Below, one piece after another: positions 28,345-37,633 of a stretch of DNA of 64,000 nt. The stretch's first letter is position 1, and each line of letters begins with the position of its first letter. Both the position numbers and the translations under genes were made by a program. This DNA is from Dyella terrae (GTDB lineage: Bacteria; Pseudomonadota; Gammaproteobacteria; Xanthomonadales; Rhodanobacteraceae), in the NCBI RefSeq assembly GCF_004322705.1, contig NZ_SIZZ01000001.1, positions 1,116,001-1,180,000 of the forward strand, read 5' to 3'. The notes below the pieces were generated by a model. That model was not told the DNA's origin. It searched no databases and saw nothing but the letters and a program-made list of their open reading frames with translations.

Positions 28345-28456
28345 TCTTTTGGGGTCAGAACACTCTTCTGCCGCTAATTGTAGGCCAAGCAATCAGAGCC
28401 GCCCCAGGTCTACTCACTACCGAGTTAGGGGTCTTTTGAGGTCAGAACACTTTTCT
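28345..28456. repeat. Pair of 25-bp direct repeats (TCTTTTGGGGTCAGAACAC type)
   Basis: Two copies at 28345-28369 and 28432-28456 share TCTTTTG(G/A)GGTCAGAACAC followed by T-rich TCT, differing at two or three positions and spaced 87 bases apart. The GGTCAGA-CACTTTT core resembles end sequences often seen around REP-associated tyrosine transposase (RAYT) elements in proteobacteria. No transposase gene is left between them. Together they look like the scar of a mobile element next to an accessory gene. Confidence 0.65.
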
Positions 28457-28682
28457 AGTTCCCACGCCACTAAGTGACGGAGAAGGCTCGCAGCTCCAGA
28501 ATTAGTCCCCACGCACGCGTACAGCATCTTTTACCGGAGGCAGCCTTGCCTTACTTTGATGGGGGGGGCCGAACTCACAGTCTGAGAGGGTGGCCGCAAG
28601 GGAGCGCACGGCTTGTCGTTATCAACCCAAATACTCATCTAAGCGTATACATCTGCGTCGCTCAACTTGGGCATTTGAACTC

Positions 28683-29015
28683 ATGAAGGCATTGCTGCTC
28701 GCCGCTCTCCTATCAGTCCCGTCGATGCCTGCACTCGCCCAGGATCACAGAGAATTTTTGTCTTGGTATAACGGCTGGACGGTGCACACCATTTGGGGTG
28801 TCGGGAAAATCAGTGGCAGCTACGTCGGCACGAAGATCAAATGCGGAAGCGTCAGCATTCCGGTACGACCGGTCTACGACACTCATCAGCGCACTGCCCC
28901 ACCGACGGAGGAACAGTCGAGTGACTTTGCAGCGAAGGCAAACTTTGCGCTCCTGCATAGTCTTGAAGCCAATGGCACCAAATGCCAGTTCGAGTTTGTC
29001 GCCGATAAGTCTTAG
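28683..29015 (+). CDS. Small exported hypothetical protein
   Basis: 110-residue protein with a typical signal peptide (MKALLLAALLSVPSMPALAQ, cut before DHREF). The mature part is a small beta-rich domain (GWTVHTIWGVGKISGSYVGT, KIKCGSVSIPVRPV, KCQFEFVADKS) with two cysteines that probably pair. The ATG at 28683 is chosen because it begins the signal peptide; upstream in-frame codons lack coding character. A strong terminator follows. No family recognised. Confidence 0.7.
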   Translation: MKALLLAALLSVPSMPALAQDHREFLSWYNGWTVHTIWGVGKISGSYVGTKIKCGSVSIPVRPVYDTHQRTAPPTEEQSSDFAAKANFALLHSLEANGTKCQFEFVADKS

Positions 29016-29052
29016 GTATGGTTTCAACCCTGATCTAGATTTCTTAGGGCAC

Positions 29053-29081
29053 AAAAAAACCCGCAACATGCGGGTTTTTTT
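29053..29081 (+). terminator. Terminator after the exported protein gene
   Basis: AAAAAAACCCGCA-ACA-TGCGGGTTTTTTT, with a 6-bp G+C stem extended by A-T pairs. The symmetric A/T runs also allow it to stop the leftward transcript coming from secG and tRNA-Leu. Confidence 0.92.
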
Positions 29082-29123
29082 GATTGTCCCATCGAGTCAA
29101 TCCTGACTCTCTGAAACCAGTAT

Positions 29124-29208
29124 TGGTGCCCAAGGGGGGACTCGAACCCCCACGACTCTCGTCGCTACCACCTCAAGGTAGTGCGTCTACCAATTCCGCC
29201 ACCTGGGC
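29124..29208 (-). tRNA. tRNA-Leu (anticodon GAG)
   Basis: 85-nt leucine tRNA including an encoded CCA. On the minus strand it starts GCCCAGGTGGCGGAATTGGT, has the anticodon stem-loop CTACCTTGAGGTGGTAG with anticodon GAG, a class II long variable arm (CGACGAGAGTCG), and the T-arm GGGGGTTCGAGTCCCCC. The acceptor stem GCCCAGG/CCTTGGGC-type pairing closes it. Directly follows secG on the same strand, an order common in gammaproteobacteria. Confidence 0.97.
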
Positions 29209-29228
29209 AAGTGTTTTACGTTTTGCTG

Positions 29229-29681
29229 TTACTTCTTCGCCGGTTCGGTCGCTGCCGGGACGTCGCCGTTGGTGGTTGCCGGCTGCTGGGTAGCAGTGGG
29301 AACTTCGCTGGCGGGGGCGGCGGCCGGTTTGGTGGCCTGCGGGATTTCCGCGTTGGCCGGTGCGGCGGGCTGCGCATTCTGCGTGGGAGCGGTCGGATTA
29401 GCAAGCCCCGACATCACACCCAGATCGGTATTTGTTGCCTGCGGCGCGCCGTGGCGGCTCAGGTAGATACCCATGCCGAGGCTGAGCAGGAAGAACAGGC
29501 CGGCGAGCACGCCCGTGGCACGGGTCATGAAGCTGGACGAGCCGCGTGCACCGAAGACCGTGGCGGAAGCACCGCCGCCGAAGCCAGAGCCTGCGTCGGC
29601 GCCAGCGCCGCGCTGCATAAGGATCAGCACGATCATCGCCGCAGCGATCAGGATGTAGAAGACGCTGAAAATGACGAACAT
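29229..29681 (-). CDS. secG: Protein-export membrane protein SecG
   Basis: 150-residue SecG, the third subunit of the SecYEG translocon, which aids SecA cycling. Two transmembrane helices are visible (VIFSVFYILIAAAMIVLILM and the LAGLFFLLSLGMGIYLS segment) around the conserved cytosolic loop QRGAGADAGSGFGGGASATVFGARGS. After residue 90 a Pro/Ala/Thr-rich tail of about 60 residues follows, longer than in E. coli SecG (110). It follows tpiA by 22 bases. Confidence 0.95.
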   Translation of the reverse strand: MFVIFSVFYILIAAAMIVLILMQRGAGADAGSGFGGGASATVFGARGSSSFMTRATGVLAGLFFLLSLGMGIYLSRHGAPQATNTDLGVMSGLANPTAPTQNAQPAAPANAEIPQATKPAAAPASEVPTATQQPATTNGDVPAATEPAKK

Positions 29682-29703
29682 GGGTTCCCAGGAGTCCGTG
29701 CGC

Positions 29704-30453
29704 TCAGTGCGCTGCAGCGCAGATGGCGAGAAAATCGGTTGCGGTCAATGAAGCGCCGCCGATCAACCCCCCGTCCACGTCCGCTTGCGCGAACAATTCC
29801 GCGGCATTTGCCGCTTTGACACTTCCGCCGTAAAGCAGTCGAGTCAGACGGGCGATCATAGCATCTTCTTTTGCCAGTTGGCTACGGATGAACGCGTGGA
29901 CCTCCTGGGCCTGCTCCGGCGAGGCGGTGCGACCGGTGCCGATGGCCCAGACCGGCTCATACGCGATCACGGCGGTATCGAAGCTGCCGATGCCGTTGAC
30001 GGCCAGCACGGCGGCCAGCTGACGGGCGATAACCTGCTCGGTTTCGCCGGCTTCGCGCTGTTCCAGGGTTTCGCCGAGGCAGAGGATGGGGGTCAGGCCA
30101 CCGGCGCGGGCGGCGGCGAACTTGCGCGCCACCAGCTCGTCGCTCTCGCCGTGATACTGGCGGCGCTCGGAGTGGCCGACCAGAGCCCACTGCGCGCCGA
30201 CGTCGGCCAGCATCGCGGCGGAGACTTCACCCGTGTAGGCGCCCTGCCCCTCGTGCTCGCTGACGTCCTGGCCGCCGATGGCGACACCGGAGCTGGCATG
30301 GGCATCGCTGAGGCCCGCGATGTAGGGGAACGGCGGAAAGACGGCCACGTCGACGTCGGCAGGCTTGCCGGCCACGATCTCGACGACCAGCGCCTGCGCC
30401 ATCGAGCGGCTGCCGTGCATCTTCCAGTTTCCGGCGACGAGCTTTCTGCGCAT
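29704..30453 (-). CDS. tpiA: Triosephosphate isomerase
   Basis: 249-residue TIM barrel that interconverts dihydroxyacetone phosphate and glyceraldehyde 3-phosphate. Catalytic residues are seen in GNWKMHG (Lys), VGHSERRQ (His) and [20 protein letters not shown] (Glu and flexible loop 6), with [11 protein letters not shown] binding phosphate. The start has AAGGAAG upstream. Same strand as secG and tRNA-Leu, forming the conserved tpiA-secG-tRNA-Leu run. Confidence 0.98.
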   Translation of the reverse strand: MRRKLVAGNWKMHGSRSMAQALVVEIVAGKPADVDVAVFPPFPYIAGLSDAHASSGVAIGGQDVSEHEGQGAYTGEVSAAMLADVGAQWALVGHSERRQYHGESDELVARKFAAARAGGLTPILCLGETLEQREAGETEQVIARQLAAVLAVNGIGSFDTAVIAYEPVWAIGTGRTASPEQAQEVHAFIRSQLAKEDAMIARLTRLLYGGSVKAANAAELFAQADVDGGLIGGASLTATDFLAICAAAH

Positions 30454-30580
30454 GGCGACTTCCTTGGGTTCGTTCCAAAGCGCGAGAGCTTAGCGAACCC
30501 GGCGGAAATCCGGAATCCGCTGGCGCGAAGCGTTGCCGCTAGGCAAGATCGACGGACCGCCCACTTTTGTGCACAACACC

Positions 30581-31396
30581 ATGACTCCTGCTCGTCCTAC
30601 GTCGCTGATTACAGGCGCTTCTGCTGGCATTGGCGCTGCGTTTGCACGCGATCTCGCCAAACGCGGACATGACTTGATCCTGACCGCGCGTCGCGCGGAT
30701 CGCCTGGAAGCGCTGGCGACGGAGCTGCGTGACGCGCATGGCGGCAAGGTCACGATCCTGCCTTGCGATCTTGCCAATCCGGATGCGTCGGAGAAGCTTT
30801 GTGCGGATATTGAGGCGCTCGGCCTGCATGTCGACTGGCTGGTGAACAATGCCGGTTATGGCGTGCCCGGCACCTTCGAGGCCAATGCCTGGCAAACGCA
30901 TGCGGACTTTATCCAGGTGCTGATGACGGCGCCCGCGGAACTGGCCTGGCGCCTGCTGCCGGGCATGCGCGAGCGCCGCTATGGCCGGATCATCAACGTC
31001 GCTTCGCTGGCCGGGCATGTGCCGGGCTCGGCGGGACATACGTTGTATGCGGCATCCAAGGCTTACCTGATCAAGTTCTCGCAGTCACTGGCGCTGGAAA
31101 ACCAGATGCTCGGCGTGCACGTCTGCGCGCTCTGCCCGGGCTTTACGTGGTCCGAGTTCCACGATGTCACCGGCACGCGCGAACTGATGAACAAGCTGCC
31201 GGGCTTCATGTGGCAGACGGCCGAGGTGGTCGTGAGCGAAGGCGTCGAAGCGGTTGAGCGTGGCGAGATCGTGCATGTCACGGGCTCGGTGAATCGTTTC
31301 ATCAAGGCCTTGATGAAGTTGCTGCCGGATCGGCTGACGCTGTGGCTGTCGGCGCGGGAATCGCGGCGGTATCGGCAGCTGGAAGCCGCGCCGTAA
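30581..31396 (+). CDS. Short-chain dehydrogenase/reductase
   Basis: 271-residue classical-type SDR oxidoreductase. NAD(P)-binding motif TGASAGIGAAFARDL, the following Arg pair in TARRADRLEAL (favouring NADP), NNAGYG, and catalytic Ser/Tyr/Lys in NVASLAGHVPGSAGHTLYAASKAYL. Substrate unknown; the DltE/YqjQ-like subgroup acts on diverse ketones and lipids. The ATG at 30581 (MTPARPTSL) is chosen; the longer frame adds 16 residues without support. It is inserted, on the opposite strand, between tpiA and the oxygenase gene. Confidence 0.88.
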   Translation: MTPARPTSLITGASAGIGAAFARDLAKRGHDLILTARRADRLEALATELRDAHGGKVTILPCDLANPDASEKLCADIEALGLHVDWLVNNAGYGVPGTFEANAWQTHADFIQVLMTAPAELAWRLLPGMRERRYGRIINVASLAGHVPGSAGHTLYAASKAYLIKFSQSLALENQMLGVHVCALCPGFTWSEFHDVTGTRELMNKLPGFMWQTAEVVVSEGVEAVERGEIVHVTGSVNRFIKALMKLLPDRLTLWLSARESRRYRQLEAAP

Positions 31397-31398
31397 CG

Positions 31399-31430
31399 AA
31401 AAACGGCCTGATTGCTCAGGCCGTTTCATT
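31399..31430. terminator. Bidirectional terminator between SDR and oxygenase genes
   Basis: Perfect 10-bp stem AACGGCCTGA (31402-31411), TTGC loop, TCAGGCCGTT (31416-31425). It is preceded by an A run and followed by TTCATTT, so it can end both the rightward SDR gene and the leftward oxygenase gene that converge here. Confidence 0.88.
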
Positions 31431-31457
31431 TGCACGTTGCCCAGTTTCTCGCGAACG

Positions 31458-32393
31458 TCAGATCAGCTTGATCTCACGCAGGCGCTCGAGCAGGTACTCG
31501 TGCGAGGTGATGGAGGTGTCGTAGCGGCTCGGGTTGTCCGGGGTGATGCACTCGGCGACCGGGTCGAGGACGACGTCGGGGTTCGGGTGCAGGAAGTACG
31601 GGACCGAGTAGCGCGGCTTGCGGGCGTTGTCGTTCTGCGGGTTCACCACGCGGTGGGTGGTGGACGGGTACACGTGGTTGGTGAGGCGCTGCAGCATGTC
31701 GCCGATGTTCACCACGATGGCGTCGCCTTCGGTGGTGATCGGCAGCCAGTCGCCTTCGCGCGTCAGCACTTCCAGACCTTCGGCGCTGGCACCGACGAGC
31801 AGCGTGATGAAGTTGATGTCTTCATGCGCGCCGGCGCGAACGTTCGGGACGTTTTCTTCGGTGATCGGCGGGTAGTGGATCGGACGCAGGATCGAGTTGC
31901 CCTGGTCGGTCTTGTCCTGGAAGTAGTTCTCCGGGAGGTTGATGTGCAGGGCCAGGGCGCGCAGCACGCGCGAGCCGAGCTGGTCCAGCGCATCGAACAG
32001 GCCGTAGCCGTACTTTTCGAACTGGGGCACTTCCTTCGGCCACACGTTCGGCGCCATCACGTCCGCGAAGCGCGAATCGCGCGGGATTTCGCGACCGACG
32101 TGCCAGAACTCCTTGAGGTCGGCGTACTTGCTGTCCTTGGCGGTTTCGACCTTGAACGGCGTGTAGCCTCGCGCGCCGCCGGTGCCCTTGAGGTGGTACT
32201 GGAGCTTGGTTTCGGCAGGCAGGGCGAAGAATGTCTGGAAAGCCTCGTAGGCGCCGTCGATCAGTTCGCGCGGGATGCCGTGGCCGGAGATGCAGCAGAA
32301 GCCATATTCACGGTAGGCGGCGCCGATTTCGGCGACAAAAGCGTCGCGATCAGTCTCGTAACGACGGATGTCGAGGGTAGGTACTTTTTTCAT
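31458..32393 (-). CDS. 2-oxoglutarate/Fe(II) oxygenase, isopenicillin N synthase-like
   Basis: 311-residue non-haem iron oxygenase. The N-terminal DIOX_N region (YREYGFCCISGHGIP) and the C-terminal double-stranded beta-helix are present. The metal triad is HxD...H: His and Asp in GAHEDINFITLL, distal His in TTHRVVNP, followed by the substrate/2OG-binding RYSVPYFLHP (Arg-x-Ser). Bacterial members of this family hydroxylate or desaturate small molecules of unknown identity. It precedes glmM's downstream end by about 100 bases and is on the same strand, so it may be read from the glmM transcript. Confidence 0.9.
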   Translation of the reverse strand: MKKVPTLDIRRYETDRDAFVAEIGAAYREYGFCCISGHGIPRELIDGAYEAFQTFFALPAETKLQYHLKGTGGARGYTPFKVETAKDSKYADLKEFWHVGREIPRDSRFADVMAPNVWPKEVPQFEKYGYGLFDALDQLGSRVLRALALHINLPENYFQDKTDQGNSILRPIHYPPITEENVPNVRAGAHEDINFITLLVGASAEGLEVLTREGDWLPITTEGDAIVVNIGDMLQRLTNHVYPSTTHRVVNPQNDNARKPRYSVPYFLHPNPDVVLDPVAECITPDNPSRYDTSITSHEYLLERLREIKLI

Positions 32394-32497
32394 TGTCGTG
32401 ATCCAGGTTGGCGTGCGGTCGATTCGATTCCGTCACCGCAGGGGCGGGCACGTCGGGCCATTCCATGGCGACCTGGGTAGAAGCCTCTTCTACCGGT

Positions 32498-33841
32498 TCA
32501 CGAGCGTTCGGCGACGGATTTTACGACGTCTGCCAGGGTTTCTGCCACGTGCCGCACTTCGGCCTCGTCGGCCGCCTCCACCGTCACGCGCACCAGGGGC
32601 TCGGTGCCGGAGGCCCGCAACACCACGCGGCCACGGCCTTCGAGGGTCTTTTCGGCGTGGGCCAGGGCCTGTTTCACTTCGTCGCTTTGCAGGGATTCCC
32701 GGGCACCGTCGGCCCGGACGTTGATCATCAGCTGGGGCATTTTGTGAAGGCCCTTGCGGGCGTCGGCCAGATCCCGGCCGTTGAGCGCCTCCATCACGGC
32801 CAGGGCCGACACGATGCCGTCGCCGGTGGTGGCGCGATCCAGGCACAGGATGTGGCCGGACGTCTCACCGCCGAGCAGGCCGCCGAACTGCTTGAGCTGC
32901 TGCATGACGTAGCGGTCGCCGACATTGGCGCGGATGAACTCCACGCCCAGCTCGCCCAGCACCTTCTGCAGGCCGTAGTTGCTCATCAGGGTGCCGACGA
33001 CGGGACCGGTGAGGCGCCCCTGCTCCAGCCAGCTGAGCGCGATGACGTACATCAGGTCGTCGCCGTCGGCGATCTCGCCGTTGCGGTCGACCATCTGCAC
33101 GCGATCGCCATCGCCGTCGAAGGCAATACCCAGGTCCGCGCGATGCTCCAGCACCGCTTCGCGCAGCGCCTGCGGATGGGTGGAACCGACGTTGCGGTTG
33201 ATGTTGAAGCCATCGGGCTTGTCGCCGATGGCGATCACCTCGGCACCCAACTCACGGAATACCTTGGGCGCCACCTGATACGTGGCGCCGTTCGCGCAGT
33301 CGAGCACGATGCGCGCGCCGTTGAGGCTGAAATGCTCGTCGACGGTGGCCTTGCAGAATTCGGTGTAGCGCGTCACCGCATCGTCGATTCGGATGGCCTT
33401 GCCGAGTTTTTCCGAGGAGACGGTGGTGAATTCCGCATCGAGCTCGATCTCGATCGCGTGCTCCAGCTCGTCGGACAGCTTTTCGCCCGAGGCCGAGAAG
33501 AACTTGATGCCGTTGTCCTGGTGCGGGTTATGCGAGGCGCTGATGACGATGCCGGCCTGCGCGCGCAGCGAGCGCGTGAGGAAGGCCACGGCCGGGGTCG
33601 GCATGGGGCCGAGCAGCCCGACGTCGACGCCCGCGGCCACGAGGCCCGCTTCAAGCGCGGATTCGAACATGTAGCCTGACACGCGGGTGTCCTTGCCGAT
33701 CAGCACCTTCGGGCGCTTGCCTTCCCGCGCGAGTGCCACACCGGCAGCGCGGCCGAGTCGCAGCATGAAATCCGCGCTGATCGGCCATTGACCGACGGGA
33801 CCGCGAATGCCATCCGTGCCGAAGTACTTGCGTGCCGTCAT
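32498..33841 (-). CDS. glmM: Phosphoglucosamine mutase
   Basis: 447-residue alpha-D-phosphohexomutase that converts glucosamine 6-phosphate to glucosamine 1-phosphate for UDP-GlcNAc, peptidoglycan and LPS synthesis. Active-site phosphoserine in [19 protein letters not shown], metal loop DGDGDR, sugar-binding GETSGH and the phosphate-binding [11 protein letters not shown]. Starts [12 protein letters not shown] as expected. Follows folP by 42 bases on the same strand, the conserved folP-glmM pair. Confidence 0.97.
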   Translation of the reverse strand: MTARKYFGTDGIRGPVGQWPISADFMLRLGRAAGVALAREGKRPKVLIGKDTRVSGYMFESALEAGLVAAGVDVGLLGPMPTPAVAFLTRSLRAQAGIVISASHNPHQDNGIKFFSASGEKLSDELEHAIEIELDAEFTTVSSEKLGKAIRIDDAVTRYTEFCKATVDEHFSLNGARIVLDCANGATYQVAPKVFRELGAEVIAIGDKPDGFNINRNVGSTHPQALREAVLEHRADLGIAFDGDGDRVQMVDRNGEIADGDDLMYVIALSWLEQGRLTGPVVGTLMSNYGLQKVLGELGVEFIRANVGDRYVMQQLKQFGGLLGGETSGHILCLDRATTGDGIVSALAVMEALNGRDLADARKGLHKMPQLMINVRADGARESLQSDEVKQALAHAEKTLEGRGRVVLRASGTEPLVRVTVEAADEAEVRHVAETLADVVKSVAERS

Positions 33842-33883
33842 CTTGATACGTCCTTTTCGAGCCGCGCCAATGCGCGGGCTGTC

Positions 33884-34792
33884 TTATTCGTCGTCGGGCC
33901 AGCGCGGCATGGCGGGACGGTCGTCGCGGCGCGGTGCCGCATCGCCTTTCGCCACGGCTTGCCATACGGCCAACGCATCTACGGTGGCGGCCACATCGTG
34001 TACACGCACGATGCGTGCGCCGCGTTGCACCGCAATCATCGCCGCAGCCACCGAGCCGGCGGCGCGATCCTGCGGCGCCTTGCGCCCGGTGATCTCGCCG
34101 ATCATTGATTTGCGCGAGAGACCGATATACACGCCGCTGCCAAGATTCGCGAAGCGTTCGGTCGCGCGCAGCAGCGCGAGGTTGTGTTCGAGGTTCTTGC
34201 CGAAGCCGAAGCCCGGGTCGACCATCACCTGCCGCTTGTCGATACCCGCCAGTTCGCAGGCAAACAGGCGATCGGTGAGGAAGCGATGCACGTCGCCTAC
34301 CACGTCGTCGTAATGAGGCTCGTCCTGCATGCTGCGCGGCTCACCCTGCATGTGCATGAGGCACACGGCCACGCGAAGTTCCGCCACGGCATCGAGCGCG
34401 CCTTCGCGGCGCAGCGCATAGACGTCGTTGATCATGCCCGCGCCCGCGGCCACGGCAGCGCGCATGACTTCGGGCTTGGACGTGTCCACGGCAATGGGCA
34501 GCGTCGTGCGCGCGGCCAGCTGTTCAATGACCGGGATGACGCGGCGCAACTCATCCTCGACCGACACATCCGCGGCGCCGGGCCGGGTCGACTCGCCACC
34601 AACGTCGAGCATGTCCGCGCCCTCCTCCGCCAGCTTCAGGCCGTGGGCCACGGCCGCTTCGGTGGTGGCGTGGCTGCCGCCGTCGGAGAAGGAGTCAGGC
34701 GTGACATTGACGATGCCGACTACACGCGCGCGATCGAGGCGGAGCGGACGGCCGGCGCAGTCAAGAACGGGCGCGAACAGATCGACGGACAT
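33884..34792 (-). CDS. folP: Dihydropteroate synthase
   Basis: 302-residue TIM-barrel enzyme that joins 4-aminobenzoate to the pterin pyrophosphate in folate synthesis; the sulfonamide target. Motifs VGIVNVTPDSFSDGG, DVGGESTRPGA, GMINDVYALR, DPGFGFGKNLEHN and a terminal IVRVHDVAATVDAL are all present. Length is slightly above E. coli FolP (282), with a short acidic C-terminal extension. Upstream of glmM. Confidence 0.97.
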   Translation of the reverse strand: MSVDLFAPVLDCAGRPLRLDRARVVGIVNVTPDSFSDGGSHATTEAAVAHGLKLAEEGADMLDVGGESTRPGAADVSVEDELRRVIPVIEQLAARTTLPIAVDTSKPEVMRAAVAAGAGMINDVYALRREGALDAVAELRVAVCLMHMQGEPRSMQDEPHYDDVVGDVHRFLTDRLFACELAGIDKRQVMVDPGFGFGKNLEHNLALLRATERFANLGSGVYIGLSRKSMIGEITGRKAPQDRAAGSVAAAMIAVQRGARIVRVHDVAATVDALAVWQAVAKGDAAPRRDDRPAMPRWPDDE

Positions 34793-34831
34793 GCCGGATT
34801 CCCTTGTTGTAACGAGCGTGCCGAAGCGAGC

Positions 34832-35392
34832 TCAACCAGCGCCGCCGAGGGCGCCCATGTACTGGCGGTAATAGCGCAATTCGTCGATCGAGTCGCGAAT
34901 GTCGGACAGCGCCGTATGCGCCGATTCCTTGCTGAAACCCTTGCCGATGCTCGGCGACCATCGGCGCGACAGCTCCTTGAGCGTCGATACGTCGAGGTTG
35001 CGGTAATGGAAGAAGCGCTCCAGGCGCGACATCTGGCGATGCAGGAAGCGGCGATCCTGGCAGATCGAATTGCCGCACATCGGCGACTTGCCCGGTCCTA
35101 CCCACTGCTTGAGGAATTCCAGCGTGGCCTGCTCGGCGATCGCGTGATCGTCGGTCGAGGCCAGCACCTGATCCCACAGGCCGGACTTGCGGTGCTGGTT
35201 GCGATTCCATGCGTCCATCGCTTCAAGCTGCTCCAGCGTGTGCCGGATGGCGAACACGGGGCCTTCGGCCAGGATGTTCAGATCCTTGTCGGTCACGATG
35301 GTGGCGATTTCGAGAACGGAATCGTTGTCGGTATCCAGACCGGTCATTTCCAGGTCGATCCAGATTAGATTGTCGTCGTTCGCTTGGCTCAT
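34832..35392 (-). CDS. orn: Oligoribonuclease
   Basis: 186-residue DEDDh 3'-5' exonuclease that degrades 2-5-nt RNAs and pGpG, the final step of mRNA and c-di-GMP turnover. Exo motifs: IDLEMTGLD (Exo I), [15 protein letters not shown] (Exo II) and [18 protein letters not shown] (Exo III with His/Asp). Homodimeric cytosolic enzyme, essential in many gammaproteobacteria. Same strand as folP, 40 bases upstream of it; divergent from sbcB. Confidence 0.97.
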   Translation of the reverse strand: MSQANDDNLIWIDLEMTGLDTDNDSVLEIATIVTDKDLNILAEGPVFAIRHTLEQLEAMDAWNRNQHRKSGLWDQVLASTDDHAIAEQATLEFLKQWVGPGKSPMCGNSICQDRRFLHRQMSRLERFFHYRNLDVSTLKELSRRWSPSIGKGFSKESAHTALSDIRDSIDELRYYRQYMGALGGAG

Positions 35393-35482
35393 GCGCCCTC
35401 CTGGCGGCGGAGTCTAGCAGCAGCGCCCCTTACATGAGGCCGACGGGCGTCATAGTCCGTTTGTCGTGCGATCATCAGGCCC

Positions 35483-36934
35483 ATGCAGACTTTCTTCTGG
35501 CACGACTACGAAACCAGCGGCGCTGACCCCTGGCGCGACCGCCCCCTGCAGTTCGCGGGCATCCGTACCGACATGGACCTGCAGATCATCGGCGAGCCCG
35601 TGATGTTCTACGGCAAGCCGCCCCGCGAGATGCCGCCCCACCCGGAAGCCTGCCTGATCACGGGCATTACGCCCCAGCGGGCCGAGCGTGAAGGCCTGAT
35701 CGAAGCGGATTTTGCCGCGCGCGTGCACGAGCAGCTGGGTGCCCCGGGCACCTGCGGCGTGGGCTACAACTCGCTGCGCTTCGACGATGAAATCACCCGC
35801 CAGATGCTGTACCGCAATTTCTTCGACCCCTACGGGCGCGAATGGGAGAACGGCAATTCGCGCTGGGACCTGATCGACCTGGTGCGCATGTGCCAGGCCC
35901 TGCGCCCGGAAGGCATCCATTGGCCCATGCGTGAAGACGGCACGCCCAGCTTCAAGCTGGAGCACCTTGCGAGCGCGAACCAGCTCACGCAGGAACGCGC
36001 GCACGACGCGCTTTCCGACGTGCATGCCCTGATCGATCTGGCACGCCTGATCCGCGTTCGCCAGCCGCGCCTGTGGGACTGGCACTTCGCGCTGCGGCGC
36101 AAGCAGAAGGTGTTCGAGCTGCTGGACGTGGTGAACATGACGCCGGTCGTGCACGTGTCGTCACGCTATCCGGCCAGTCGCCATTGCATCGCCATCGTGT
36201 TGCCCATCGCGCCTCATCCGAGCCGCGCGGGCGAGGTCATCGTCTATGACCTCGGCGTCGATCCGGCGCCCTTGCTCGCCCTGGACGAGGACGGCATTGC
36301 CGAGCGCGTATTCACGTCTCGGGACGACCTGCCGGAAGGCGTCGAGCGCATTCCCCTGCGCACCATCCGGGCCAACAAATCCCCCGCCCTGGCACCGCTA
36401 TCCGTGCTGAAGGGCGCCGACCTGGGCCGCCTGCAACTGGACGTGGAACTGGCCATGGAGCGCAGGAATGCGCTGGCCGCTGCGGAAGGCTTGCCGGCCA
36501 AGCTGCGGCGCGTATTCGAGCGTGCCAGCGACCTGCCGCCCGCCGCCGATCCCGAACTGGCGATCTACGGCAGCTTTCTGCCCGATGCCGACAAACGCCT
36601 CCTGGCCGACGTCCGCGGCACCCCGCCCGAACAGCTCGCCGCGCGTCCGATGCCCTTCCGCGATCCGCGCTACCCGGAGCTGTTGTTCCGATATCGCGCG
36701 CGCAACTGGCCGCACACGCTCTCCGCCGACGAACAGGCGCGCTGGCACGCGTTCCGCCGGGCCCGCCTGTTCGAGCACACGCCACTGACCGGCCTGACCC
36801 TGCCGGAGTATCGCGAGCGCATCACTCAACTCCGCCAGGAGCACGCCAGCGATCCGTCGAAAATCGACCTCCTCGACCAGCTCCTCGCCTGGGGCGACGA
36901 GCTTGGCGCCGAATTCATCTCACTGCCTGCCTGA
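35483..36934 (+). CDS. sbcB: Exodeoxyribonuclease I
   Basis: 483-residue processive 3'-5' single-strand DNA exonuclease used in mismatch repair and recombination. N-terminal DEDDh domain: FFWHDYETSGADPWRDRPLQF (Exo I), GYNSLRFDDEI (Exo II) and HDALSDVHALIDLARLI (Exo III). The SH3-like and C-terminal helical ExoI domains follow (RDPRYPELLFRYRARNWP). Length matches E. coli ExoI (475). It ends 13 bases before the next gene, so the two are likely one operon. Confidence 0.96.
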   Translation: MQTFFWHDYETSGADPWRDRPLQFAGIRTDMDLQIIGEPVMFYGKPPREMPPHPEACLITGITPQRAEREGLIEADFAARVHEQLGAPGTCGVGYNSLRFDDEITRQMLYRNFFDPYGREWENGNSRWDLIDLVRMCQALRPEGIHWPMREDGTPSFKLEHLASANQLTQERAHDALSDVHALIDLARLIRVRQPRLWDWHFALRRKQKVFELLDVVNMTPVVHVSSRYPASRHCIAIVLPIAPHPSRAGEVIVYDLGVDPAPLLALDEDGIAERVFTSRDDLPEGVERIPLRTIRANKSPALAPLSVLKGADLGRLQLDVELAMERRNALAAAEGLPAKLRRVFERASDLPPAADPELAIYGSFLPDADKRLLADVRGTPPEQLAARPMPFRDPRYPELLFRYRARNWPHTLSADEQARWHAFRRARLFEHTPLTGLTLPEYRERITQLRQEHASDPSKIDLLDQLLAWGDELGAEFISLPA

Positions 36935-36946
36935 CACCAACCCACC

Positions 36947-37633
36947 ATGGCCCAAAGTTACTTTTCGCCCGCTACGTTTCGTTTCCTGCGCGCACTCGAT
37001 CGCAACAACAGCCGCGAGTGGTTCCAGGAACACAAGGCACAGTACGAGCGCGACGTGCGCGACCCGTCCCTGCAATTCATCACCGATATGCAGGCACCGT
37101 TGTCGAAGATCAGCGCGCACTACCGCGCCGACCCGCGCAAGAACGGCGGCTCACTGTTCCGCATCTATCGCGACACGCGCTTCTCCAACAACAAGCTGCC
37201 GTACAAGCCGTGGCAAGGCGCGCGATTCTTCCACGAGCGTCGGCATGAAATTCCCGCACCGTCGTTCTACATCCATATCCAGCCCGGCGATTGTTTTGCG
37301 GGCGGCGGCATGTGGCATCCCGAATCAGACGCGCTGAAGAAGATCCGCGAGTTTCTGCACGACAATCCCGCGGCATGGAAGCGGGCGACGCAGAGCAAGA
37401 CGTTCCGCGATCACTTCACGTTCTGGGGCGAAACCCTGAGCCGTCCACCGCGCGGTTACGACGCCAGCCATGAGCTGATCGAGGACATCAAGCGCAAGGA
37501 TTTCGCGGCTGGCGAAAACTTCGACGAGAAGCTCGCCTGCTCCGCCGAGCTGCTGCCCTGGGTGGTCGATACCTACAAGCGCCTCGCCCCCATGAACGAT
37601 TACCTGTGCGCGGCGATGGAGCTTGAGTTCTAG
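36947..37633 (+). CDS. DUF2461 (TIGR02453) family protein
   Basis: 228-residue conserved bacterial protein of unknown function. Family hallmarks are clear: FLRALDRNNSREWFQEHK at the N-terminus, FRIYRDTRFSNNKLPYKPW in the middle, YIHIQPGDCFAGGGMWHP, and the C-terminal PRGYDASHELIEDIKRKDF. No signal peptide or membrane helix. Co-directional with sbcB and close behind it; its stop overlaps the stop of the convergent MHS transporter by 4 bases. Confidence 0.92.
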   Translation: MAQSYFSPATFRFLRALDRNNSREWFQEHKAQYERDVRDPSLQFITDMQAPLSKISAHYRADPRKNGGSLFRIYRDTRFSNNKLPYKPWQGARFFHERRHEIPAPSFYIHIQPGDCFAGGGMWHPESDALKKIREFLHDNPAAWKRATQSKTFRDHFTFWGETLSRPPRGYDASHELIEDIKRKDFAAGENFDEKLACSAELLPWVVDTYKRLAPMNDYLCAAMELEF

